A DNA stretch of 64,000 nucleotides from Prinia subflava (taxonomy: Eukaryota; Chordata; Aves; Passeriformes; Cisticolidae), in assembly GCF_021018805.1 (NCBI RefSeq), contig NC_086283.1, forward strand, positions 15,203,162 to 15,267,161, written 5' to 3'. Positions 11,781-23,824 of the stretch are shown piece after piece (within the stretch, counting starts at the first letter, position 1; each line of letters starts with the position of its first letter). The position numbers and the translations under genes are program-made. The notes beneath the pieces are model-generated. The model saw only the letters and a list, made by a program, of their open reading frames with translations, searched no databases and was not told where the DNA came from.

Positions 11781-14700
11781 GAGGTTTTAGCTTGGGTTTT
11801 TACATATATACAGTGTATTTAAGGAGTAGAAATATAAGAAAAGAAACTATATGGAGGGTAAAGAAACAAAAAGACAAAAAATACTCAGGATGATTTTTTT
11901 TTGTTTGTTTTTGGCACTTTCCTGAAGAAGACTATCCCCATCTGTCCGGTGTACTGAATACAATAAACAGTAAGCACCTGTAAAAAGCTATTTTGATGTG
12001 AAAAAGGAAGATTTCCAAGCTATCCTGGCTAGTTTCAATATTTCAGCTTTAAATAGACTGCCTCTTCTGAATTGGGATGATAAATGATCTGGTGTAGGAT
12101 CCATGCATCCCTAGGGTTTGCCAAAGCCTTTCGAAGAGCAAAACTGGCCCTAAGCCAGCTACCCGTGCTGAAGGAAATGCCCCTCAGTCCACAAAGAAGA
12201 GTGCTGCTGCCTCCCAAGGGTCCTGCAGTGCCCTCCCTGACCGCACTGCTAATGCCCCCTTAAAGGACAGTCACTGAACAATCCAGGGCTGCCTTCCCTG
12301 GGAGCACTAATTACAGATTTTATCCGGCTTCAGCTTTACACTGCAGGATGTCCTCCACGCTGTTACCAGAGAGCTTGCAACAACATGACATTTATATAAT
12401 GTTCATGAGCCCAGACTATTTAGAACGTAAAATATTCATTAAATAAAATTTGCATAGAGGGTAGCTGAATGCAGCAGATAGCTAAAAATAAAGCACTTTT
12501 CTTTCTAAAGGTAAGGAGGAGATCAGGGTGTGACAGATGACCAAGCCTGTGCTCCTAGGCTTTCCTGAGACAGGTTTTTAATAAGATGAGCTGTCTTTCT
12601 ATCCCCATAGACTAGGCAATTCTGCAGGGTATTGCATTCTCTATTTCCTAGTGAGATCAAGGGCACAAGGGGGTGTGACAGAGAGGCCAGCTGGTAAGGG
12701 AGGGGGGATGCAGGCAATAGGGGCACACACAGAGACACAAAAAGATCCCCAGGAGCTCAGTGCCTTCCCCCATCACCACTGTTTCCCCAGGCCCTCTGAG
12801 GTATCTCACTGCTTATTACCTGGAGCAAGGGAGGAAGGAAAAAGATTGGTAAACAACTACAGATGTCAAGGAATTAAAGCAATCAACAAGAAGAAATGAA
12901 CAGGACCATGGTAAGCAATATTGCCTACACAGTGCCTCTGAAGCTGTGATGAATATCCCCCATTCCCAGCAACCCTCCAGCCTACATGGTCTTTCTTGGC
13001 TTGTCTTTTGCCTTGTATTTCTCCTTCACATTTCAGGGAGATCTTACAACCTCTTTTAGCTCTTGCAGAAAATGGGTGGGAATTGCCTGCTGTAGTCAAA
13101 GTGTTTAGTCCTTATGCTACTAGTAAGCTGATGTGTCAGCTCTTTATGGGGTGGCCTGCAATGGGCTTACACAGGAAAAATAACCCAGGCCTGCACAAAT
13201 TAGGAGTGTGAAAAGGGATTCATAACTTGTAAAGCATCTTCAGATGATTTTCAGGAAGATGCAAAGCATGGAGCCTTGTATTTCTCCATCCCCTCTCTTC
13301 CCACAAGAAGGCTTTCTGAAAGGGACAACAATAAATAGATCAATATTAACAATCCTCACTTCAAACATGCCTGGCAGCTCATGCTTCCCAAAGGTGGTCC
13401 CATGTTTCAAAAAATGGTCTGTGTATCAGCTGATATTCTCATCAGATCAAGCACTACCTACTACCTGTTTGCCTCTATTTTGTGTGTTTTCAGCTGAAAG
13501 TGGAATGCTTGTTGCAGTTGAATGATGAAGCTTTAATCTTCTCCCTATAAGGCAAATCTGGTTTGGTTTGCTTTGTTTCGTTAAATGGAGCTCTAGCAAA
13601 GATCCCTCGAGTACAGGGCTGATTATCCCCTTCAACCCAGCCTACACAGTTATGTGCCCCAAGCATGAGTATGGATTTAACACCATAATCACTACTACAT
13701 TTTCATCAAGCTTTTTTTCTCACATTCTTGCCTTAGTTCAGCATTAAGAAATGCCTCAGAAGTTTTGCAGCTCTCCCTCATACCCCAGGAGCATTGTAGG
13801 CACCAAGGACTTAACAGTGAGTTGATTCTCACAAGCTGTAGTCTGCACAGAAGACACTGTTGCCAGTCACGGAGGAATTGTATATAGTGAGCTCCTTATC
13901 CAAGCACCAACCTTCACCATGCCCATAATCAACTGACACAACAATATGTTCTCAAGGGGAAGAAAATAATAATCTGTGTCCTGCTCCCCTTCAAAGAACA
14001 CCCCCACTATATTACAGTCTTTGACCATTTTTGGCTTAATAAAATTAATAATAATGATTTTCCCTCTTTTACATGATTCAGCTGTTTCCTAAGCCGTAAG
14101 AAGCACCAACAGTGAATCCTGTGATATCAGAACGGCCTGGGGACAGAAATAATCAGCTTGAAAATAAACAGTATTTTTTTGCAATCAAAGCGCTAATAGG
14201 CATGGGTAGGCTGGCAAAGAGAAGGGATAAAGAAGAGGGGGAAAACAGCCTGCACACTGATAAACCTGAAATACATAAAAGGGCTGAGGAAGTATGACTA
14301 TTTGTAGTAGAAGTTAAAGATTTTTCAGTAGGACAAAACCATTGAATGGCATATCCACCACTGGTTTGTTCTTGCAGAGTTTCAGAAACACCAGTAAATT
14401 CTGTGTTCATCATCTGCCTCCCACTTTGCCATGATGATATTTGCAAGGGTGCATCTCACCCTCTGCATGAACTCGATTCCACCATACCCTGGAAAACTAT
14501 TTTTTGAGTCTAATACAGTGAAAGAGTTTTTACTTTCCCCGAAGTAAGGGGTACCTCAGTTATTTAAAGCCTCAGCAGCCTTTCTTGGGCTGCTACATGG
14601 ATTGCTGGGATCACACGGATGTGAATCACCTGCTCTACCTGTAAGAGTGGATCCACCATGCACTATCCACTTCCATCATTGCTGGTATGGAAAATAAAAC

Positions 14701-15542
14701 GAAACAGGGAGGCAGCATCAAGAGCACAACCTGGCTAGCCAGCGGCTGCTTTGCTATGAAGTGATTCCCCAATATTCCAATAGGAAATGCTCCCTTGCCA
14801 AAACCTAGACCCAGCAAGAGGCACTGCTGTGATCAGTGCTTGGTCTCACATGGAGCTTCTTCCCCAGGATGTTTTGGCCAGGGTGGCAGGAAGGACTTAG
14901 GTGACTCGGACCAGACTCTTTTGTAGGCTGTGAATACCACTAAATACCACCACCCCTGGCTGGTGCCCAACAAGACTCTGCTGAGAAGCACTGAGCAGCA
15001 CTGCCCCAATGTGAGGACAACCCCGGGATGGAGCAGAACTGCTCCACTGATCTCCTGATGCGGCATTTATCCTCCAGCACTGGGAATATCTTAACAAGTG
15101 CCTCACCCACCTGCTCCAAGTCTTCTTGCTTTTAGCCCAGCAGGACTTGGATAGGCAGTTTAGATGGAGGAAGCACCTAGCTTCTAAGCCCCCTAGGCCA
15201 TGGGAGGACTTTGCAAAAAATCACTGAAAATTTATTACCAGTCATATCCAGAGGTGGGTATTTTCCCTGTCAACCTTTCCAGTCTATTTTGTGGTTTTCT
15301 GTATTCCTGACTGCACTCAAGGGATTTGAAGGGGGAGGCTGGAGGAGAGCAGCAAAGTGCCAGTGGGCCATTGGCAGAGATGGGGCGGGAAGGACGACAT
15401 GGCCAAGGATGGTGAGGGAGCTTGCCATATGTCCGGAGCAAGAAAATAAAGAGACAGCAAACAACAATTGAGAAAGCCTAACGGGGAATTGTTTTACTCT
15501 TTGATATGCTACCTGCAGTTTTTAATCTCAGAAAAACTAAAT

Positions 15543-15619
15543 TAAAAAAAAAGAAAAAAAAAAGAAAAGAATAAAGAAAAAAAAAGAAAAAAGGAAACAA
15601 ATTAAGAAAAGAAAAAAAT
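15543..15619. repeat. A-rich low-complexity tract
   Basis: It consists of A runs broken by G, which would appear as a U/C-rich stretch in a long ADGRL3 3'UTR. Confidence 0.9.
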
Positions 15620-15979
15620 TACAATGATTAAAAGATACGACACGTGAAACACTATACTCAAATCATCCTTGTGTCGTTGGCTACTTTATACAGTAGGCAC
15701 AAAACAGACCTAGAATCACCTGCAACAAATGTCAACAAGTGTTGTTTCTGCCCCTAAACAAGTACCACCAGCCTCATTTTTCTAGTCAGCCACAGCTGCA
15801 TAATCTTTGTGCTTAAATTTCTCAGTTTAGGCCTCCTTTCTTCGGCACTGCTCCTCATACCATAAAGAAGTGGAGACTCATACTGATGACATTAATGGAG
15901 AGAGGAACAACAACGACAAAAAAAGAGAGATTAATTGTACAGTACATACATACAGTATCTTCTAAATCGTGATCAGTTG

Positions 15980-15985
15980 TTTATT
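15980..15985 (-). terminator. Candidate proximal poly(A) signal AATAAA
   Basis: The minus strand reads ccaaccAATAAAcaactg here, about 1.57 kb after the ADGRL3 stop codon. It is canonical in sequence but its use is unproven. Confidence 0.35.
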
Positions 15986-17550
15986 GGTTGGCAAACAAGC
16001 TTCACTTTTACAACAAATATTAGTAATGAGGTCATTCAACTGTTGAGACCATACAAAATGGATCATAAATTAAAAAAAAAAAAAAGAGAAAAAGAAGAAG
16101 AATTCATACTCCGTGCTGCTAATTTACCTCCAGAAAGCCTATGTTACTTAAAAATCTGGTCAAATAAATAAATTTCCTGTTAGGAAAAATAATGAACAGA
16201 GGACTTTTTTTTTTTTTTTTTAAATTAAAAATCACTGCAAAGTACTTTTTAGCTCACTACATATCAATCTATTTTCTTCTTAACCACTGCAGTACAAGTG
16301 CCTAAACCAGGGACAGACCGAGCCGAGAAGGCCCTTTGCTCCTCCAGGGAAATGGCCGTCTCCTGTAGAATCCCCACTTAGACTACAAAACCCCCTCTCA
16401 GTCCCTGGATGCGACCCGAAGGCCTGGCTGAGGGGCTGTTTGCCAGAGATGCGTCACAGGATTATCATCACGATCGGTTGTGCACTGACAAAGAGGAAGT
16501 TTGCCCTGCTCTAGTCTGCCAAAAGGTCTGCTGGCAACATGCCGCCTGAAAAAGGTTATACAGCGAGGAAATGAAAAGACTGGCTTGGCTGAAAAGAAAT
16601 GGTGATGGTGTTACTAAAAATGGTCCTTAGAAAGTCTGGGGTTTTTTTTTGCCCAGTGACTTTTTTTACTGGGATGGGAAGGGGACACAGGGAAGGAACA
16701 GTGGAAGAGGCGAAACAAAATTAAAAAAAAAAGAGTTATGAAAAGCCTTGCTCCTACTGGTAGACAAACTTACAAGACCAGCACAACAGAAAGAAGTTCC
16801 TATTTTTTTTTTCCACTACATTAACAGGGACGCAAGTTCTGGAGGAACAGAAAGCAGACTATATGTGCAATGCTAGTATCTGTACATTACATAGAAATTC
16901 ACTTCTCTTTTTCTGTCATTAGTTTTTATCATACGTTAATACAGCAAAATGTAAAATATGCTTTTAGCACAAGTTTCTAAGATCCCCTTCTGTCTCATTA
17001 AATTTGTTTACATTTTGTTTGCTCGCACAGCAAACGGCGCTGCAGTGAAACCAAGCTGTGAGTGACCATAACCCATGATGTGATCTGGATTGGTAAGAAA
17101 AAGTTTTGCTAGCTTGTTTTACACAGCGCTCACACCTAGATGCGTCATTGCTACTAGTTTCAAATGCACATTTTTGGCCTTTTATCTTTTTTTTTTTCCC
17201 TCTTAAATCAGGTCGTCGGTATTAAGAGCAACACAGCATCAAGGATTGTTTAAACAAAACGGCATAACTTGAAAAGGCCACGAAGTGTGCCGTTATCTAT
17301 CTCTTTCATTAACATAATGAAGTCTGTCTGGAGGGAAGAAGGATGGGAAGATACGGGGGGCACAGCAGTAACTGTCCTCTCCGGGCCGGCCTAAGAATTC
17401 CAGTAAAAAAGTCTGAGAATTTCCTTTTGAACACCATGAAGATTTAGGAATACACACAATATTACCACTGCTTGGATTAACTCAGAATAGTAAACCGAGT
17501 GTTACGGAGAGGCTTTTAGTTGTCTCTTTGTTTAATTTTTGCTGAATCTT

Positions 17551-18353
17551 CTATAGACTAGTGACCAAGTGAGCGGGTCCTTTTGCATTGCCATCCGGAG
17601 AGGTTCCCTCTTTGTTTGGCGGGACTATAAAACCGTCGCTGCTGCCTCGACCTAGCTGGTAGTAAGTGTGTAGCTGATGGACGTGATTCCTGGAGCCAAG
17701 ATTGGGCATGCTTTTGTAGTAAACATCGTCGGCATCACCACCGCCGCTTTTCGCTGGTGGAGGATCGGTCTGGGTGCTGGCGGCGACGCTCTCTGTCATG
17801 GGCATGCCAGCCAGCGCGGGCATACTGGTGTAGAGAGAATCCCTGTTGGGTGACTGCAGGTCGTCCGTGTGCTCGTTGGTCAGCAAAGGGAAAAAGCTCT
17901 CGCTGTTGTCTTGCGGGATGCGACGCCGACTGTAGAGGTGGGGCTGGTGGTTGTCCGCCGAGTACACTCGGGGAGGCAGCAGTGGGGCATCCGACTCCTC
18001 GTGGATGAGCTCCAGGCCCAGGCTCTCCTCATGAGTGAAGGAGGTGGCGTCATCCAGCACAATGGCATCGTCCTCGCTCCCGCCGCCGCTGTTGACAAGT
18101 TTGTTCATCAGGTTGCGGCTCTGCTCGCTGGAGCGCTCATGGTTGTTCAGGTAGGAAGGGATGTAGTTGGAGGTGAGTTCCTTCAGGATTTTTTTCTCAA
18201 GGGCGTTCTCTGTGTGGTTGTACCCGCGGTCAAGGATTTGCACGCAGTTGCTGAGGTACTCGCCGCTGGCGATGCTGTAGCTGTTGCCGTGATTACCATT
18301 CAGTGGTAGAGTATCCGTGACACTTGTATCCCTGGCATTGTTCAGAAGCCCCT
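17551..18353 (-). CDS. ADGRL3: ADGRL3 last coding exon, C-terminal tail with PDZ ligand
   Basis: The coding part is 803 nt after the acceptor aatgtttttcag, starting AG GGG CTT (EGLLNN with the incoming G) and ending LVTSL, TAG at 17551-17553. Recognisable blocks in order are SYSIASGEYLSNCVQILDRG, ALEKKILKELTSNYIPSYL, EDDAIVLDDATSF, LLPPRVYSADNHQP, RDSLYTSMPALAG, ADDVYYKSMPNLGSRNHVHQ, YQLGRGSSDGFIVPP and GPAHLVTSL. The terminal TSL is a class-I PDZ ligand; latrophilin tails bind Shank-family scaffolds. Compared with the mammalian sequence I remember, Gly-rich stretches (SGGGSEDD, KSGGGDADD) differ. The first 57 bases are also coding in a second frame when the 52-nt cassette is included. Confidence 0.97.
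18296..18352 (-). other. ADGRL3: Dual-frame coding segment in the ADGRL3 last exon
   Basis: These 57 bases read in frame 0 as the segment beginning GLLNNARDTSV and in the +1 frame as GASEQCQGYKCHGYSTTEW followed by TAA. The frame used depends on whether the 52-nt cassette (20387-20438) is spliced in. Both readings match latrophilin-3 C-termini I recall from mammals, so both protein sequences appear to have been kept since the bird-mammal split. Synonymous change here should be constrained by the second frame. Confidence 0.85.
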
Positions 18354-20386
18354 CTGAAAAACATTACACAAGAGAGGGTGACTTGTACAAACAGGACACT
18401 CATGCGGGATGTGCACACTCAAACCCCCTTTCCTAGGCTGCCGCGGCTGCTAGGGCTGGGCAGCAAGGAGAGCGTCACGGCCAAAATGGGAGGGCGCAGC
18501 TCCATCTAACCAGCTGGTGGTCAAGGGCTTCCCACCAAAAAAAATGGAAATCACTGTCAAGTGTGTGACTTGATATGGCAACATCCAGCCAGAAGGATAA
18601 TAACCTCTCCTGGCCAGTATTCTCCTACAGCTCTTGCGCTCTATGCATTCCTGGGGGAGCTGAAAATTTATGACCCTGGGCTGGTCCCAAGTGCCCTGGC
18701 TCTAGGAACTTTGGAGGAAGGGGGCTATTCTCTCAGCTGAGGGAAAAGTATTTGCAGGCCATGCTAACCACTACCACAACTTTGTTTGGGAGTGTATGCT
18801 TCCTAGAGAGAAAAAAAGTCTGCTCTCCCTTTTGCTGGCCAGGCTGTAAGGATAAATAGAGACATAAGGACTGAATGGCAGGATTCAGGGAGTAGCAAGG
18901 GGGAGGCACAAAGTGCTCCTGGCCCAGGATTTTCGGGAACAAGGCTAAATGCCCTACCTGTTCTGGCTAAAGGGCATAACCAAAATTATTTACTCTACAC
19001 TGGCCAGGTGGGGATTTTCCAATACAATTGATTTTAGTGGCAGCTGTTCTGGGGTCTTGTGAAGCCTTTAAAAATAGCTCCTATTCCACCTGCAAAGTTA
19101 AAGCAGTGGGTCCAGCAGAGGGTACAGCAAGTACCATCACTGCCATGGTATGGTAGGCTCATGGGAACCTGAGAGGAGTAGCAGGGGTGTCCCTGCTCTA
19201 ACTGCCTTTTGCATCTCCATAGGTTGCTCAATGCTGACAATGTAAGGCTGGAGCTCGGCTCTTTCCCAAAGCCCTGCAGGAGATGGCAGGGGAAGTGCCT
19301 TGAGAGCAATGCCAGCATGAGGGGCCAGGGGAGAAGAAAATCAGGCCCAGCAGTTAAGCCACCACACTTTCTTTCTTGGAATCACTGGTCTCCTTGGAAG
19401 GAGAGCAGGCATGGGGATGCATGAAATAACTTATTAACCTCTCAGCTAAGGGCTTCAGGCATTGCCAAAAACTGGCAAGCAACTCCCAACAAGGCACAGT
19501 GGATCAGAGAAGTCATTAAACTGACAATTTCAGATGAACAGTTGCTCATACCATGCTTAGTACATGGCATGTGTACCTTCTGAAAATACAGGATTCAGTC
19601 TATATCTGCGATGGAGTAGTTGCTGTATGTCAAGGGCTGGAAAGCACTACTGAAGGCTTCTTCTTGCTTTTGAGTGAAATGCCCCAAATGTGTCGATCAC
19701 CTTTTAGGTTTCTGAAGTTTAGAGGGTGCTGCTGTATCCTGGGTTCCCCAGCAAATGAGGGAGCTATGCCAGAAAACCAACTAGCCATCACAGACATAGA
19801 GCAAAACCATTGATTTTCACAGTGAAAGCTCTCCAACCGAGTCACGATGCTTGGGGAGAAATGAAAAGTGAGCATTTTTGGGGGAGGGCTGTATGTAATG
19901 GGTGACAGGTACAACAGCATCTGTTTGATGGTTATGTTGAGTAACACATGCATTGAGGCACTGAGCACTGTGCTCCTGCTGCCAATGCATAGATCTGAGG
20001 TTTGGTGCAGAAATAAAAGGGGAGGCATTGCAGGTGAGAACAGAGTGCGGGCTGCCATGAAACGTGCTGTATAAAAATGCCATGACCTCGCAAATAAAAA
20101 CATGAAGTTGAAAAAAAAAAAAAAAGCATACACAACTAAATGAGAAACTGTGCTGGGTAAACAATACCACAAAAATGAGAAATAAACAAAGAAAGCATCA
20201 TCTAATCTCATCTATATATATATGTACACATACATATATATATACACACACATACATACACACGCATACACATATATATACATATGTCTATTCTTAGTCT
20301 TTCGATTTCAAAATAGTGAGATTAATTTCCTTTATTAGCTACATCATCTATATGTGATGCAATAAAAGTGAACTAAAAAAAATTAC
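18354..20386 (-). other. ADGRL3 intron before the last exon
   Basis: This intron separates the 52-nt cassette from the last exon. It contains a TA/UG microsatellite near the cassette donor, an A15 run at about 20110 and no recognised repeat family. A 193-codon minus ORF here is judged a chance reading. Confidence 0.8.
20213..20287. repeat. TA/TACA microsatellite
   Basis: This is a compound run of TATATA, ACACAC and CATACA units. On the transcribed minus strand it is UA- and UG-rich (TGTGTGTATG type) and starts 100 bases beyond the donor of the 52-nt cassette exon. Confidence 0.9.
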
Positions 20387-20438
20387 ATTTGATATGCAAT
20401 GTTTAGCTTTACTCCCATACTTGTCTCTCTGTAGGGCT
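20387..20438 (-). CDS. ADGRL3: ADGRL3 52-nt cassette exon that switches the tail frame
   Basis: The acceptor gctgtcgtttag precedes AGCCCTACAGAG, and the exon ends CAAAT|gtaatt. With the incoming G it encodes EPYRETSMGVKLNIAYQ and leaves AT. At 52 nt it shifts frame by one. Joined to the last exon the codon becomes ATA and translation continues I then GASEQCQGYKCHGYSTTEW, stopping at TAA (18293-18295). This matches, from memory, an alternative latrophilin-3 C-terminus in mammals, which strongly supports the exon. The product lacks the LVTSL PDZ ligand. If the donor were not used, the reading would stop at once (ATG TAA). A UG-rich microsatellite lies 100 bases beyond the donor. Confidence 0.9.
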
Positions 20439-23402
20439 CTAAACGACAGCATGAAGAAAAGGAAAGAAAAAACAACAAGTAAGCTTACAGCGACAGTAGG
20501 AGAAACATGAGTAAAAAGCAAATTGATGATATGCAGAAGAGAGTTAACGGAAATAATTTCCACTGCCCAGAATACATGAATTTGTTACAAGGTTTATTTC
20601 AGGTTAAAAATATTGACATTTTAGACAGAAAAAATATTTTATGCACAGTATTCAATAGTCTACATTTTTATTTTAAAAATTATCACATTTAAATTGTTTT
20701 CCAATGCCATTATAAAATGTTCAGCGTGCAACACAAATGAAGAAATAATGCCAGAAAATTTAAGGAAAGTCTAAAGCTGGTAACGGTCATTCTCGAAAAG
20801 ACAGGCACTGTCATTGTCACTTCCAAAGTCTTAAAATGAATGGCTTTACTTACTGTTAGGTATAATAACCCTTGGCTGTTGAAACTGAAATCTGTTTCCT
20901 TGCTAAAAATGTTTTGCCGTCCATCTTTTGCAACAGTGCTTTGTAAGAGTATGACTTTGCTCATAATGGGGCTGCTGGCATTTTACAAACTTTGGTTAGT
21001 CTGATTTTTACTTTAACCAAACATATGGCAAACTAAATGGACTTGGCAAAAAAAGAAACAAAAAAAAGAGGAATAGTAGTTTGAATAATGGCATTGCTAA
21101 ATGAAACTATTAAGAAAGGATTACAACAAGAAAAGTCAGAGAATAAGATAAAGAGGCAGTGATAACACTCGGCATCTCACTCTTCAGTAGTCTGTGGTAC
21201 GTTGGATTTTAAGTAGAGCTTGTTAATGGTAAATAATGCTTGTGAACACCTTCTGTAAAAATTAGTTCTGACAAAGGTGTTGGGATGTTTTCCTGCTTTG
21301 GAGAGACTGCGTCATTGTATGTCCCTCAGCTTCCAATGACAGTGAGCACTTGGCCCTGCACCTACCACCTCCTCCTTCTTCTACACTCTGTGTCCTATCA
21401 AGGACTTGCTTATGCTACTGGAACATGGGATTTTGGCCTTTTATGGGTCTAATTCCCCAGCTCTTTCCACAGTTAATTTTTAGGACTTCCTGCCCCTGCT
21501 GATTGTCTACCACAGATGTGGCAGCTTTGGCTTAAACAGAGATGGTATTTTAAAAGACCTAGCTGGGGAAGCAAAAAGAAACAGGTGGACCAGGTCAGTC
21601 CCTTGTTCCTTAAGTGTGTCCTTCCCCATCCACGGCCAGCACTAGAAGTGGTACATGAAGGTACAAAAATAAGCAAAGCCTTATATATGTAAAGTGGAAT
21701 GAGTTAGCCGGATGGTAGCTAAGAATGCCTCACTACACGCCAACCACAGCCAAGGCACACCCAGAGATGAAGACAGCCATCTACTTTTACAGTGCACTCT
21801 CCTGGCTTTAGCATTCCTGCTGGTGCAGCATCTGTAAACCCCAAAGGGCCACCAAGACAACTAGTCCTGGCTGGTTTTGCTGCACTTCATTTCTGCCATG
21901 GGATCTCCTAATATTCACAGTGTGTAATTGTCCAGGGACCCAACCAGTTTGAAAAGTAATAGCTATACCAGTTCTGCCGTCATTAACTAACTTGCAGCCT
22001 CCCGAAAAGAATGGTTTGGGTTCTACTCCCTCTAAGTCAATGGCAAAGCTCCAGGAGCTTAAATGGCACCACTGTTGGTCCCATTCCCTTTCTTCACCTC
22101 CCATGAATGAAGCCTGGATAGGTTTCTCTGTTACTTATCTGTGTTGAACAGAATAGCACTTGCAAAAAAATTATGCTATTTTTGTGGAATAACATTCTGT
22201 TAGCTCAGGTAACTGTATCAGGATCTAGTATGAAAAATTTGAAGAACGCAAAGTTATTAAAATACACGTAAAGCACATTTCTGCCCAAATCACCTGGGTT
22301 CACTTGAAGTACCCAGACCTGAACATCAGGACTCCTCTTAAGGCAATGCTGACCCAGCATTACCTGTTGCTATTTGATTTAAGAGACTACCACACCTCAA
22401 GGTTATCATGCAAAAAACTAGTCCGAACATCAAAGCTCATTTCAACATTTGCAGTATACTGAAATTCTTAAAATTCAGAGCATTTCATTCTTAACAGTAG
22501 CCCCTTTTAAAAAAAGCATCCTTGGAAGCGAATTCATTGCACAAAGTTAGCATAGTTTAGGAAATTAATAAACAGCAAAAAGGTCAAACACATGTGCTTT
22601 CCTTGTGCTTTAAATGCAAATACCCTACTGATACAGTTCAACATCTATTTCTGCCATAAACAACATGCTGCCCGTAGAGTACAAAGGGGGCTTTCCTGGT
22701 TGCATTATAACCATCATTATTTTCCCTTTCTTGGATATCCTTTACTGGGAAGTGATACCTTCATTGAGAGTGAAGAGCTGGCACACTTGCACTGGAATGC
22801 AGTGCTATGCTGCAGTGGTTCAGCCACGTTACAAGTAAGACCAAAACCAAAAAAATCCCAAGGATTTGGAAGGGGCAGAGCAGGATGGAGCCAGCAAGAG
22901 ACAGGAGCTGTCAGAGCGCCACACTCCCCATCTCCTCCTCAGGCCCTACTTAAACACATCTGCCTCTCCCTCACAGAAACACTAGGACATCAGCTTACAG
23001 ACATTGTCCCTTCCCACAGAAGCCAGAGCAGAGACAAACATGTAGGTGACAAGATAGTGACTTTCCATAGAAACCTCCATTAGGTACAACTGCCTTTGCC
23101 TGTCTCTTTTCTGTTGCCAAAAGGAGGATATCAAAGATTATCTAGATTCCCTACACCTTTTTTCTATTATTTTTTTCCCTAGTTGCACAGAGTACAAATC
23201 CAAACGGCAAAACATTTCTTATCTCAGCTCTGCTCTTTGAAGCTGGCCTACACCTCTTGCTTCAACTGTCATTTTTCTTAGAGATCAAGGGCAGTTTTGT
23301 TTTATTTTGCATTTTACTCCCTGTGCAATGCTGACCACATTTCTCTAGGCCGTTTCAAATGAGAGCAGCTTTGGTGGCAAAGGCCGGTTTAGCTTCACTT
23401 AC
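20439..23402 (-). other. ADGRL3 intron between candidate 20-nt microexon and 52-nt cassette
   Basis: No transposon or exon was recognised. The 20450-21100 part is AT-rich, next to the cassette, and may hold conserved splicing signals. Confidence 0.7.
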
Positions 23403-23422
23403 CTTCAGCGGTGTTCCTGTTT
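23403..23422 (-). CDS. ADGRL3: Candidate ADGRL3 microexon, 20 nt (or 14 nt)
   Basis: On the minus strand the tract ttaaatcattcatttcag leads into 20 bases ending CTGAAG|gtaagt, a near-consensus donor. A second AG six bases in (AAACAG) would give a 14-nt form ending at 23416. Both lengths leave remainder 2, so they change phase from 1 to 0. From the preceding exon the 20-nt form reads ETGTPLK and runs into the last exon as RGF then TGA. The product would lose about 260 residues and the PDZ ligand. The splice signals look real, but no homologue is recalled, so exon status and use are inferred. It lies only 402 bases downstream of the 129-nt cassette. Confidence 0.5.
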
Positions 23423-23824
23423 CTGAAATGAATGATTTAACAAGGAAATGCACTGACAACAAAGAGAGGAATGGATGTGTCTGACAAAACACACATACAC
23501 ACAAGTCCAAAACAATACAAAAGCAAGGAGTCTGAATTAAAAAAAAAAATCAAAATACTGTGAATGCTTTAAGTAAAACTGACAAGAGTCTTTCAAAGTG
23601 AACTGGATTGCTCATGGAAAAATAGCATCTGGAAGATGGAAAGATGCATTGAAATGAAAGGAAGGGGAGGGGATTTTTTTTTTTGTGCCCAGTTCCAAAA
23701 AAGAAAAGTGTGTGTGCGTGGGGAGAGAAAAAGAAAAAGGAAGAAAAAAAAAAAGAAATGGGCCAAAATAAGCCACAGAAAATGGAATTCTCACTAGAAA
23801 AATTAGAGAGAAACTCCAGCACAC

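Larger units (their letters stand above)
11767..17550 (-). other. ADGRL3: Probable ADGRL3 3'UTR with several poly(A) signal candidates
   Basis: After the TAG at 17551 no further coding is seen on this strand. Minus-strand AATAAA motifs occur at 15980-15985, at 15231-15236 and as a three-fold overlapping AATAAATAAATAAA at 11767-11780. Any of these could end the transcript; the last would make a 3'UTR of about 5.8 kb, which is plausible for a neuronal receptor. The stretch 15500-17500 has A/T-rich runs (15543-15619, 16070-16092, 16206-16222). No repeat family was recognised in it. The exact end cannot be read from sequence alone. Confidence 0.5.

Noticed and set aside
19630..20211. 193-codon minus-strand ORF
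   Set aside because: Composition follows AT-rich intron sequence with a poly-Phe run; no homology or exon signals.
22592..23083. 163-codon plus-strand ORF
   Set aside because: No recognisable domain; it lies antisense in an ADGRL3 intron and is best explained by chance.
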